Part shown: positions 1 to 9,566 of the stretch, piece by piece
Layout of the letters: every line of letters begins with the position of its first letter
How positions within the stretch are numbered: position 1 is the first letter of the stretch
Assembly: GCA_964035575.1 (NCBI GenBank)
Contig: OZ037877.1
Location: forward strand, 62,001-126,000
Direction: 5' to 3'
Source of the DNA: Rhynchopus sp. YZ270_cl-10
Taxonomy: Eukaryota > Euglenozoa > Diplonemea > Diplonemida > Diplonemidae
Length of the DNA: 64,000 nt
The notes under the pieces: generated by a model
The model's database searches: none
Seen by the model: the letters and a program-made list of their open reading frames with translations, nothing else
What the model was told of the DNA's origin: nothing
Program-made: the position numbers and the translations under genes

Positions 1-186
1 GGGCGACATGCTGATGACAAATATCTCCCTCGTTTAATTCACTTTTGTGCCTCGTTCTAACTAAACCGGCACATGTACTGATTGTAAGACTTTTGGCCCT
101 CGCTTCGCTCGGACCAAGCGCCTTTCATGTGCATTATAAACGTACCCCCCTTGCCCTGTCCAGTTTGATGTGGAACAAAAAAAAGT

Positions 187-213
187 CGAGCCTAGGGCTA
201 AGTTGAACAACAC

Positions 214-270
<57 letters not shown>
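187..270 (+). mobile_element. Retroposon 3' tail with poly(A), plus orientation
   Basis: The 28-bp tail at 187-214 begins CGAGCCTAGGGCTAAG and ends AACAACACC. It is followed at once by 56 A. It contains a small stem-loop, AGCC-TAG-GGCT. The reverse complement of the same tail abuts poly(T) at 2809-2836 and 3797-3824. About 60 bp upstream of each tail (GTACCCCC...GATGT.GA..AAAAAAA) are also related, so these are diverged members of one family with a conserved 3' end, as in LINEs and the SINEs they mobilise. The same feature occurs in units 2 and 3, with poly(A) at 5995-6049 and 11765-11819. Confidence 0.75.
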
Positions 271-273
<3 letters not shown>

Positions 274-398
274 GAGGGGAGGAGAAGGAGGGGATTGAGT
301 GAGTCTTTTCGCTTCATGCCCCTCATCTGGCGCACTACTAACGGGGGACGCCCCATGTAGGCACATCGGTAGGATTTCGTCTTAACATAGTTTTTTGT

Positions 399-566
399 GT
401 AAAAAAAAATGAACCCCTGTAAAAAAAAATGAACCCCTGTAAAAAAAAATGAACCCCTTTGTAAAAAAAAATGAACCCCTTTGTAAAAAAAAATGAACCC
501 CTTTGTAAAAAAAAATGAACCCCTGTAAAAAAAAATGAACCCCTGTAAAAAAAAATGAACCCCTGG
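399..566 (+). repeat. A-rich 20-24-bp tandem repeat
   Basis: About eight copies of a unit reading AAAAAAAAATGAACCCCTGT, some with an extra TTG before the A-run. It is repeated in units 2 and 3 at about 6179-6345 and 11949-12115. It opens long apparent reading frames, but these are translations of the repeat and not genes. Confidence 0.9.
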
Positions 567-595
567 GCGGAGGAGGTTGCATTGCCACGGGCCAC

Positions 596-925
596 TCCGG
601 TGCACAGGGTGCCGGTCCGGTGCACAGGGTGCCCCAAAAAAATCCGGTGCACAGGGTGCCAAAAAATCCGGTGCACAGGGTGCTTTTTAGCCGGGGCTTA
701 TAACGTGGGGGGCACCCTGTGCACCGGATTGCGAACCCATAATGGCACCCTGTGCACCGGATTAAAAGGGGCACCCTGTGCACCGGATTTGTAGGGGCAC
801 CCTGTGCACCGTTTTTTGCGGGCACCCTGTGCACCGGATCCAGTGCCAAAAAGGCACCCTGTGCACCTTTTGGGGGCACCCTGTGCACCGGATTTGGTAC
901 CACTATGTCACCCTGTGCACCGGAT
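596..925. repeat. Inverted blocks of a GTGCAC-core 15-mer
   Basis: Four copies of CCGGTGCACAGGGTGCC on the plus strand (about 597-683) are followed by eight copies of the reverse form GGCACCCTGTGCACCGGAT (about 711-925). The spacers are irregular, 5-20 nt. Four more reverse-form copies lie at 2569-2721. The core is kept nearly exactly while the spacers vary, which separates it from an ordinary minisatellite. The block recurs at 6375-6704 and 12145-12474. Confidence 0.9.
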
Positions 926-959
926 TCAGGCTGCCAATATTGGTCACCGAGTTTGAGAA

Positions 960-1870
960 ACTAGGTTGCGGTCTCTGGCTAGTGGTTGTGCGGGTTTGCG
1001 GGTTTGCGGGTGCGCGGGTTTGCGGGTTCTAGGTTGCGTTATCCGGCTGGTGTGGGGGTGCGGGTGCGCAGGGTTCGGGCAACGTTATCTGGCTGGTGTG
1101 GTTGTGCGGGTGCGCGGGGTTCGGGCAACGTTATCTGGTTCTAGGTTGCGTTATCTGGCTGGTGGTTGGTGCGGGTTTGCGGGTTCGCGGGTGCGCGGGT
1201 TTGCGGGTTCTAGGTTGCGTTATCCGGCTGGTGTGGGGGTGCGGGTGCGCGGGGTTCGGGCAACGTTATCTGGCTGGTGTGGTTGTGCGGGTGCGCGGGG
1301 TTCGGGCAACGTTATCTGGTTCTAGGTTGCGGTCTCTGGCTAGTGGTTGTGCGGGTTTGCGGGTTTGCGGGTGCGCGGGTTTGCGGGTTCTAGGTTGCGT
1401 TATCCGGCTGGTGTGGGGGTGCGGGTGCGCGGGGTTCGGGCAACGTTATCTGGCTGGTGTGGTTGTGCGGGTGCGCGGGGTTCGGGCAACGTTATCTGGT
1501 TCTAGGTTGCGTTATCTGGCTGGTGGTTGGTGCGGGTTTGCGGGTTCGCGGGTGCGCGGGTTTGCGGGTTCTAGGTTGCGTTATCCGGCTGGTGTGGGGG
1601 TGCGGGTGCGCGGGGTTCGGGCAACGTTATCTGGTTCTAGGTTGCGTTATCTGGCTAGTGGTTGGTGCGGGTTTGCGGGTTCCAGGTTGCGTTATCCGGC
1701 TGGTGTGGGGGTGCGGGTGCGCGGGGTTCGGGCAACGTTATCCGGCTGGTGTGGTTGTGCGGGTGCGCGGGGTTCGGGCAACGTTATCTGGATGGTGTGG
1801 TTGATAAGCTGGCTGGTGGGTGCGGGTGTGCGGGAATCTGAAGGTTCTAAGTTGCGTTATCTGGTTGGTG
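960..1870 (+). repeat. GC-rich minisatellite
   Basis: Interleaved repeats built from a few modules: GGTTCTAGGTTGCG, GTTATCTGGCTGGTG, GTGCGGGTGCGCGGGGTTCG and GGGTTTGCGGGT. The modules form a higher-order period of about 180 bp. The long reading frames across it (GCAGFGQRYL-type translations) are repeat artefacts. The copies in units 2 and 3 are at about 6739-7650 and 12509-13370; the third is shorter by one module. Confidence 0.9.
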
Positions 1871-2091
1871 TGGTTTTTCGTTGCGCCTGCTGGTTGGTGC
1901 TTTGTGGGTGGGCATAAGTGGCCATGTGTTGTTGCACCATGCTTCCCTGTTGAGAGATATGGTTTTTTTTTCTTGTTTGCTGTGTCTACAGTACAGACTA
2001 CTCCTTATACTGTATACTATACTATACTGTAGTGTGTGTTCTGTGAAAACTGTGTACGGGACCCAAAATACCTGTAAAAGTCATAGGGGGG

Positions 2092-2135
2092 AACCTCACA
2101 TAGGGGGCACACTTCTGCCCCCCCTATGTGAGGTT
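2092..2135. repeat. 44-nt perfect-stem hairpin
   Basis: AACCTCACATAGGGGGC pairs with its complement 8 nt further on, with a single extra C in the second arm. The hairpin is also present at about 7871-7914 and 13595-13638. Its role is unknown. It lies just before the heptamer array in every unit. Confidence 0.85.
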
Positions 2136-2213
2136 CTTGGGGTCTGGGCTACTAAAGTGGTTTGTGTTGTACTAGTCCTCACTGTAATACTATGCTTCCC
2201 TGCTGACGGAGGG

Positions 2214-2452
2214 TGTACTGTGTACTGTGTGTACTGTGTACTGTGTACTGTGTGTACTGTGTACTGTGTACAGTGTACAGTGTACTGTGTACTGTGTACT
2301 GTGTACTGTGTACTGTGTACTGTGTACTGTGTACTGTGTACTGTGTACTGTGTACTGTGTACTGTGTACTGTGTACTGTGTACTGTGTACTGTGTACTGT
2401 GTACTGTGTACTGTGTACTGTGTACTGTGTACTGTGTACTGTGTACTGTGTA
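2214..2452 (+). repeat. Heptamer array (ACTGTGT)n
   Basis: About 34 copies of a 7-bp unit, ACTGTGT, with a few 9-bp variants at the left end. Units 2 and 3 carry arrays at about 7993-8231 and 13717-13927; the third is about four copies shorter. Seven-bp periods translate in all frames and produce spurious open frames. The unit does not resemble a telomere repeat I know. Confidence 0.95.
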
Positions 2453-2727
2453 GGACTGCCCTCAGAATATGTTTTCCTTGGTCAGAGGCTCCATACAGGT
2501 GAAAGGTGAAAAGTTTTCAAGCAAAAAAAAAAGTTTTGCCTGTGAAAGTCATAGGGTGCCAATCTCAAGGGCACCCTGTGCACCCTTTTTTGGGACCAAA
2601 AAAGGCACCCTGTGCACCCTTTCTCGGGGGCCAAAAGCACCCTGTGCACCTTTTCAAAATCCAGTTCCGAGGGGTTTCGGGAGAGTTTCGTGCAGTGGGT
2701 TTTCAGGCACCCTGTGCACCTTAGATA

Positions 2728-2729
<2 letters not shown>

Positions 2730-2809
<80 letters not shown>

Positions 2810-3751
2810 GTGTTGTTCAACTTAGCCCTAGGCTCGCTTTTTTTATCTACATCCAGTGACAGAGGGGGTACTTACTAGTCAAGCGAGTATGTAAACAGCT
2901 AGATGTCCAGACAAGGGCACTTTACTATTGTACTGGCAAGACAGTGCCTGAAAACACAGTTAGTGGCACTAAAATAGAAAGCATGTGGGACAACTACAAC
3001 CAACACTTCCCTGCAAATAAGCAAAAGGGTAGTAAGTGAGTGCAATTTTTCCCAAAAGGAAAAGGGGAGGGGATGGGACGGGAGGGTTGCTCTGTCTACC
3101 GGTGTAGTTTTATTTTGCTTTGTCTTGGGGAGGGGAGGGGAGGAGAAGGAGGGGATTGAGTGAGCCGTTTCCTCTGTAACACACAAACAAATAAAAAGGA
3201 AGTTCCATAATCTTTTTAGTAGTTTTCTTTTTGGTGAAAATTTTTGAGAACTTCTGTAAGTGTGACCTGACCCGACTGACTGACACCCAAAGGGGAAAAC
3301 AACAATAACGCACAACAAAATCAACAACAACAATGGTGGGTCTCGTGCTTACCTGTGGTGGTTTTGAAAAATGAAAAATTTAAATTGACCTTCACAAGGT
3401 AAAAATGAAAAACTAAAGGAGTGAAAAAAGGAACTCAAAGGACAAGAGTTCTGTACAAACTCTACTCTACTGCACAATCTATAAAAGTGGCCCAATGGCT
3501 CCTGATGCCACTGGCCTGGCTCTTAGACAGGTCTTACTCCGAGACTGCCCTCTACCCTCAGAGCCTCGTCCAAGGGGTAAGGGCCGTCGCTGGGGTAGAC
3601 CCGTCCTAGCCAGCAGCCAACCAAAAATATTAACAAATAGGAAGGGGGGCGGAAAGGGGGGAAAGGGGGGGGCAAACCCCAAAGGATGAAAAGAACCAAA
3701 AACACAAAATAAAAAGGGTTAAAAATAAACATGGGGCAAACTGTCATTCTC

Positions 3752-3754
<3 letters not shown>
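2730..3754 (-). mobile_element. Retroposed 3'-region copy B with 79-nt poly(A) (minus)
   Basis: On the minus strand this starts GTAGAGAATGACAG at 3754 and runs about 0.94 kb to the conserved tail (2836-2809). It ends in 79 A, seen as T at 2730-2808. It is over 98% like copy A (3755-4744). The sharp 5' edge and the long poly(A) suggest a 5'-truncated reverse transcript of the same RNA. Small reading frames inside (translation beginning MLLLILLCVIVV) show no domain I recognise and are probably untranslated 3' sequence. Copies recur at 8510-9523 and, cut short, at 14205-14809. Confidence 0.6.
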
Positions 3755-3796
<42 letters not shown>

Positions 3797-4744
3797 GGTG
3801 TTGTTCAACTTAGCCCTAGGCTCGCTTTTTTTTTATCTACATCCAGTGACAGAGGGGGTACTTACTAGTCAAGCGAGTATGTAAACAGCTAGATGTCCAG
3901 ACAAGGGCACTTTACTATTGTACTGGCAAGACAGTGCCTGAAAACACAGTTAGTGGCACTAAAATAGAAAGCATGTGGGACAACTACAACCAACACTTCC
4001 CTGCAAATAAGCAAAAGGGTAGTATGTGAGTGCAATTTTTCCCAAAAGGAAAAGGGGAGGGGATGGGACGGGAGGGTTGCTCTGTCTACCGGTGTAGTTT
4101 TATTTTGCTTTGTCTTGGGGAGGGGAGGGGAGGAGAAGGAGGGGATTGAGTGAGCCGTTTCCTCTGTAACACACAAACAAATAAAAAGGAAGTTCCATAA
4201 TCTTTTTAGTAGTTTTCTTTTTGGTGAAAATTTTTGAGAACTTCAGTAAGTGTGACCTGACCCGACTGACTGACACCCAAAGGGGAAAACAACAATAACG
4301 CACAACAAAATCAACAACAACAATGGTGGGTCTCGTGCTTACCTGTGGTGGTTTTGAAAAATGAAAAATTGAAATTGACCTTCACAAGGTAAAAATGAAA
4401 AACTAAAGGAGTGAAAAAAGGAACTCAAAGGACAAGAGTTCTGTACAAACTCTACTCTACTGCACAATCTATAAAAGTGGCCCAATGGCTCCTGATGCCA
4501 CTGGCCTGGCTCTTAGACAGGTCTTACTCCGAGACTGCCCTCTACCCTCAGAGCCTCGTCCAAGGGGTAAGGGCCGTCGCTGGGGTAGACCCGTCCTAGC
4601 CAGCAGCCAACCAAAAATATTAACAAATAGGAAGGGGGGCGGAAAGGGGGGAAAGGGGGGGCAAACCCCAAAGGATGAAAAGAACCAAAAACACAAAATA
4701 AAAAGGGTTAAAAATAAACATGGGGCAAACTGTCATTCTCTACA
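3755..4744 (-). mobile_element. 3'-region copy A with poly(A), downstream of the reading frame
   Basis: This continues directly from the stop of the minus-strand reading frame (4787) to the conserved tail (3824-3797) and a 41-nt poly(A) (T at 3755-3795). Reading frame, about 1 kb of 3' sequence and poly(A) therefore look like one transcript-derived unit, with copy B joined behind its poly(A). The copy in unit 2 is at 9524-10514. The alternative is a host gene whose 3' untranslated region was duplicated together with genomic A-runs. Confidence 0.55.
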
Positions 4745-4786
4745 CGCTTCTACACACACACTCTCACCCTCTAACTCTCTAACTCT

Positions 4787-5776
4787 CTAATTCTTTTTAT
4801 TCCCCTTTTTCCCCTTCCTTCCTCCGCTCTGTCTCCCCTTCTGTCCACCACCGCGACCATTGCGCCCTCTCTGCACCTCCTGGGGCGAGAGCACATGCTG
4901 CGTCGCTTGTGCCACTGCGTCGGTGAACACGTTCGACGTGTTGGACCTACCCTGAGCTGCATGGCGCTGGGGTCCTTTGGGAGCTGGGGAAGGAGCAGGT
5001 TGGGCGGAGGAGGTTGCATTGCCACGGCCTGCCGATGAGGAGGAGGAAGAAGTGGAGACTGCAGGTTGGGCGATGGAGGTTGTAGTGCCACGGCCTGCAG
5101 AGGTGGAGGAAGAAGAAGAAGAAGAGGAGGCTTGAGGTTGTCGGCCTATTCCCTCTCGAGCCGCTCGTGCCTCATTCTCCCTCCTTGTACTCTCCGCTGC
5201 AAAGGCCTGCCCCCTACTGCTCCGGTTGTCCGTCAGGGCATGCAACGTCGACTTTGCCTTGCACTTTTCCTGAACCGACCACTCATGCAAACCCACCACC
5301 TTCATCACCTCATACCACTGAGTGAAAGTAGCGGTAGAGAGGGGGAGTGACAACAAGGGTCTGCCATCCTGTTTCTCTCCCTGACGGTAGTGGAACAGGG
5401 AGATCCACTTCGTCACAGAAGAAGGCACCGGCGACCCCATGGTGAGGCACGGGAAAAGACCCCCCCTCTCCGTCCGCTCCTCCTCCGTCCACATCCAAGC
5501 CTCGCTCTGCGCCCTCAGCAATTCCCTCACCCTCGCTTGCTTCTTCTGGTCAGGGATGCCTTCCACTGACAGAGAATGCGAGCGATCCGCCCCCTCCATC
5601 GCGGTGTCGAGGTCCTCCTCCTGCTCCTGCTCATCATCATCCATCTCCTCCACCACTGGACAGTCTATATTCACCCCTGCCTCTCCCGTGTTAATGTTCA
5701 CCCCTCCTTTATCCCAAATTGTCATAGAGCTAAATATAGTTGTATGCCTCGCTTCGCTCGGCAAACAACGATACAT
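4787..5776 (-). CDS. Repeat-unit reading frame, acidic/Ser-rich with RG/GK tail
   Basis: This frame has no family I recognise. From the first ATG (5776) it gives 329 aa; a second ATG at 5725 gives 312 aa and may be the better start, because the first 17 residues come from a TCGCTTCGCTCGG repeat that also occurs outside coding sequence. The visible order is an acidic stretch (EEMDDDEQEQEEDLD); a middle part with aromatic residues (VTKWISLFHYRQG, TFTQWYEVMKVVGLHEW); two Ser runs each followed by SAGRG; and a basic end rich in RG, GK and K. The basic tail suggests nucleic-acid binding, like ORF1 or Gag-type proteins of retroposons, but no zinc knuckle or reverse transcriptase is present. The identical frame in the next unit shows the array amplified it intact. 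Confidence 0.45.
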   Translation of the reverse strand: MYRCLPSEARHTTIFSSMTIWDKGGVNINTGEAGVNIDCPVVEEMDDDEQEQEEDLDTAMEGADRSHSLSVEGIPDQKKQARVRELLRAQSEAWMWTEEERTERGGLFPCLTMGSPVPSSVTKWISLFHYRQGEKQDGRPLLSLPLSTATFTQWYEVMKVVGLHEWSVQEKCKAKSTLHALTDNRSSRGQAFAAESTRRENEARAAREGIGRQPQASSSSSSSSTSAGRGTTTSIAQPAVSTSSSSSSAGRGNATSSAQPAPSPAPKGPQRHAAQGRSNTSNVFTDAVAQATQHVLSPQEVQRGRNGRGGGQKGRQSGGRKGKKGNKKN

Positions 5777-5780
5777 AATA

Positions 5781-5993
5781 GGGCGACATGCTGATGACAA
5801 ATATCTCCCTCGTTTAATTCACTTTTGTGCCTCGTTCTAACTAAACCGGCACATGTACTGATTGTAAGACTTTTGGCCCTCGCTTCGCTCGGACCAAGCG
5901 CCTTTCATGTGCATTATAAACGTACCCCCCTTGCCCTGTCCAGTTTGATGTGGAACAAAAAAAAGTCGAGCCTAGGGCTAAGTTGAACAACAC

Positions 5994-6052
<59 letters not shown>

Positions 6053-8506
6053 GAGGGGAGGAGAAGGAGGGGATTGAGTGAGTCTTTTCGCTTCATGCCC
6101 CTCATCTGGCGCACTACTAACGGGGGACGCCCCATGTAGGCACATCGGTAGGATTTCGTCTTAACATAGTTTTTTGTGTAAAAAAAAATGAACCCCTGTA
6201 AAAAAAAATGAACCCCTGTAAAAAAAAATGAACCCCTTTGTAAAAAAAAATGAACCCCTTTGTAAAAAAAAATGAACCCCTTTGTAAAAAAAAATGAACC
6301 CCTGTAAAAAAAAATGAACCCCTGTAAAAAAAAATGAACCCCTGGGCGGAGGAGGTTGCATTGCCACGGGCCACTCCGGTGCACAGGGTGCCGGTCCGGT
6401 GCACAGGGTGCCCCAAAAAAATCCGGTGCACAGGGTGCCAAAAAATCCGGTGCACAGGGTGCTTTTTAGCCGGGGCTTATAACGTGGGGGGCACCCTGTG
6501 CACCGGATTGCGAACCCATAATGGCACCCTGTGCACCGGATTAAAAGGGGCACCCTGTGCACCGGATTTGTAGGGGCACCCTGTGCACCGTTTTTTGCGG
6601 GCACCCTGTGCACCGGATCCAGTGCCAAAAAGGCACCCTGTGCACCTTTTGGGGGCACCCTGTGCACCGGATTTGGTACCACTATGTCACCCTGTGCACC
6701 GGATTCAGGCTGCCAATATTGGTCACCGAGTTTGAGAAACTAGGTTGCGGTCTCTGGCTAGTGGTTGTGCGGGTTTGCGGGTTTGCGGGTGCGCGGGTTT
6801 GCGGGTTCTAGGTTGCGTTATCCGGCTGGTGTGGGGGTGCGGGTGCGCAGGGTTCGGGCAACGTTATCTGGCTGGTGTGGTTGTGCGGGTGCGCGGGGTT
6901 CGGGCAACGTTATCTGGTTCTAGGTTGCGTTATCTGGCTGGTGGTTGGTGCGGGTTTGCGGGTTCGCGGGTGCGCGGGTTTGCGGGTTCTAGGTTGCGTT
7001 ATCCGGCTGGTGTGGGGGTGCGGGTGCGCGGGGTTCGGGCAACGTTATCTGGCTGGTGTGGTTGTGCGGGTGCGCGGGGTTCGGGCAACGTTATCTGGTT
7101 CTAGGTTGCGGTCTCTGGCTAGTGGTTGTGCGGGTTTGCGGGTTTGCGGGTGCGCGGGTTTGCGGGTTCTAGGTTGCGTTATCCGGCTGGTGTGGGGGTG
7201 CGGGTGCGCGGGGTTCGGGCAACGTTATCTGGCTGGTGTGGTTGTGCGGGTGCGCGGGGTTCGGGCAACGTTATCTGGTTCTAGGTTGCGTTATCTGGCT
7301 GGTGGTTGGTGCGGGTTTGCGGGTTCGCGGGTGCGCGGGTTTGCGGGTTCTAGGTTGCGTTATCCGGCTGGTGTGGGGGTGCGGGTGCGCGGGGTTCGGG
7401 CAACGTTATCTGGTTCTAGGTTGCGTTATCTGGCTAGTGGTTGGTGCGGGTTTGCGGGTTCCAGGTTGCGTTATCCGGCTGGTGTGGGGGTGCGGGTGCG
7501 CGGGGTTCGGGCAACGTTATCCGGCTGGTGTGGTTGTGCGGGTGCGCGGGGTTCGGGCAACGTTATCTGGATGGTGTGGTTGATAAGCTGGCTGGTGGGT
7601 GCGGGTGTGCGGGAATCTGAAGGTTCTAAGTTGCGTTATCTGGTTGGTGTGGTTTTTCGTTGCGCCTGCTGGTTGGTGCTTTGTGGGTGGGCATAAGTGG
7701 CCATGTGTTGTTGCACCATGCTTCCCTGTTGAGAGATATGGTTTTTTTTTCTTGTTTGCTGTGTCTACAGTACAGACTACTCCTTATACTGTATACTATA
7801 CTATACTGTAGTGTGTGTTCTGTGAAAACTGTGTACGGGACCCAAAATACCTGTAAAAGTCATAGGGGGGAACCTCACATAGGGGGCACACTTCTGCCCC
7901 CCCTATGTGAGGTTCTTGGGGTCTGGGCTACTAAAGTGGTTTGTGTTGTACTAGTCCTCACTGTAATACTATGCTTCCCTGCTGACGGAGGGTGTACTGT
8001 GTACTGTGTGTACTGTGTACTGTGTACTGTGTGTACTGTGTACTGTGTACAGTGTACAGTGTACTGTGTACTGTGTACTGTGTACTGTGTACTGTGTACT
8101 GTGTACTGTGTACTGTGTACTGTGTACTGTGTACTGTGTACTGTGTACTGTGTACTGTGTACTGTGTACTGTGTACTGTGTACTGTGTACTGTGTACTGT
8201 GTACTGTGTACTGTGTACTGTGTACTGTGTAGGACTGCCCTCAGAATATGTTTTCCTTGGTCAGAGGCTCCATACAGGTGAAAGGTGAAAAGTTTTCAAG
8301 CAAAAAAAAAAGTTTTGCCTGTGAAAGTCATAGGGTGCCAATCTCAAGGGCACCCTGTGCACCCTTTTTTGGGACCAAAAAAGGCACCCTGTGCACCCTT
8401 TCTCGGGGGCCAAAAGCACCCTGTGCACCTTTTCAAAATCCAGTTCCGAGGGGTTTCGGGAGAGTTTCGTGCAGTGGGTTTTCAGGCACCCTGTGCACCT
8501 TAGATA

Positions 8507-8578
<72 letters not shown>

Positions 8579-9520
8579 GTGTTGTTCAACTTAGCCCTAG
8601 GCTCGCTTTTTTTATCTACATCCAGTGACAGAGGGGGTACTTACTAGTCAAGCGAGTATGTAAACAGCTAGATGTCCAGACAAGGGCACTTTACTATTGT
8701 ACTGGCAAGACAGTGCCTGAAAACACAGTTAGTGGCACTAAAATAGAAAGCATGTGGGACAACTACAACCAACACTTCCCTGCAAATAAGCAAAAGGGTA
8801 GTAAGTGAGTGCAATTTTTCCCAAAAGGAAAAGGGGAGGGGATGGGACGGGAGGGTTGCTCTGTCTACCGGTGTAGTTTTATTTTGCTTTGTCTTGGGGA
8901 GGGGAGGGGAGGAGAAGGAGGGGATTGAGTGAGCCGTTTCCTCTGTAACACACAAACAAATAAAAAGGAAGTTCCATAATCTTTTTAGTAGTTTTCTTTT
9001 TGGTGAAAATTTTTGAGAACTTCTGTAAGTGTGACCTGACCCGACTGACTGACACCCAAAGGGGAAAACAACAATAACGCACAACAAAATCAACAACAAC
9101 AATGGTGGGTCTCGTGCTTACCTGTGGTGGTTTTGAAAAATGAAAAATTTAAATTGACCTTCACAAGGTAAAAATGAAAAACTAAAGGAGTGAAAAAAGG
9201 AACTCAAAGGACAAGAGTTCTGTACAAACTCTACTCTACTGCACAATCTATAAAAGTGGCCCAATGGCTCCTGATGCCACTGGCCTGGCTCTTAGACAGG
9301 TCTTACTCCGAGACTGCCCTCTACCCTCAGAGCCTCGTCCAAGGGGTAAGGGCCGTCGCTGGGGTAGACCCGTCCTAGCCAGCAGCCAACCAAAAATATT
9401 AACAAATAGGAAGGGGGGCGGAAAGGGGGGAAAGGGGGGGGCAAACCCCAAAGGATGAAAAGAACCAAAAACACAAAATAAAAAGGGTTAAAAATAAACA
9501 TGGGGCAAACTGTCATTCTC

Positions 9521-9566
<46 letters not shown>

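Larger units (their letters stand above)
1..5780. repeat. Macrosatellite unit 1 (5.78 kb)
   Basis: First visible unit of a head-to-tail repeat: the sequence at base 1 (GGGCGACATGCTGATGAC) recurs at 5781 and 11551. Contents from left to right: a short leader; a retroposon tail with poly(A) on the plus strand (187-270); an A-rich 20-24-bp repeat (about 399-566); inverted blocks of a GTGCAC-core 15-mer (596-925); a GC-rich minisatellite (about 960-1870); a 44-nt hairpin (2092-2135); a heptamer array (2214-2452); poly(T) with the inverted tail (2730-2836); two copies of a 0.95-kb 3'-region; and one minus-strand reading frame. Unit 2 matches it almost base for base outside homopolymers, so the duplication is recent. 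The phase chosen for the unit edge is arbitrary, and the array probably continues left of the window. Confidence 0.95.

Noticed and set aside
596-925. CRISPR-like array of regular short repeats
   Set aside because: Repeats are only about 15 bp, spacers are 5-20 nt and irregular, orientation flips, and the host is eukaryotic.
960-1917. Long plus-strand open frames of 119-273 codons in the GC-rich minisatellite
   Set aside because: They are translations of the repeat modules in every frame, with no start context or non-repeat content.
2214-2509. Cys/Tyr/Val-rich frames over the heptamer array
   Set aside because: A 7-bp period gives the same 7-residue repeat in all frames; not coding.
2899-3333. 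Hydrophobic 144-codon minus-strand frame in the 3'-region
   Set aside because: Copy A has the frame broken in a different place and its content derives from G/A-rich tracts; more likely untranslated sequence.
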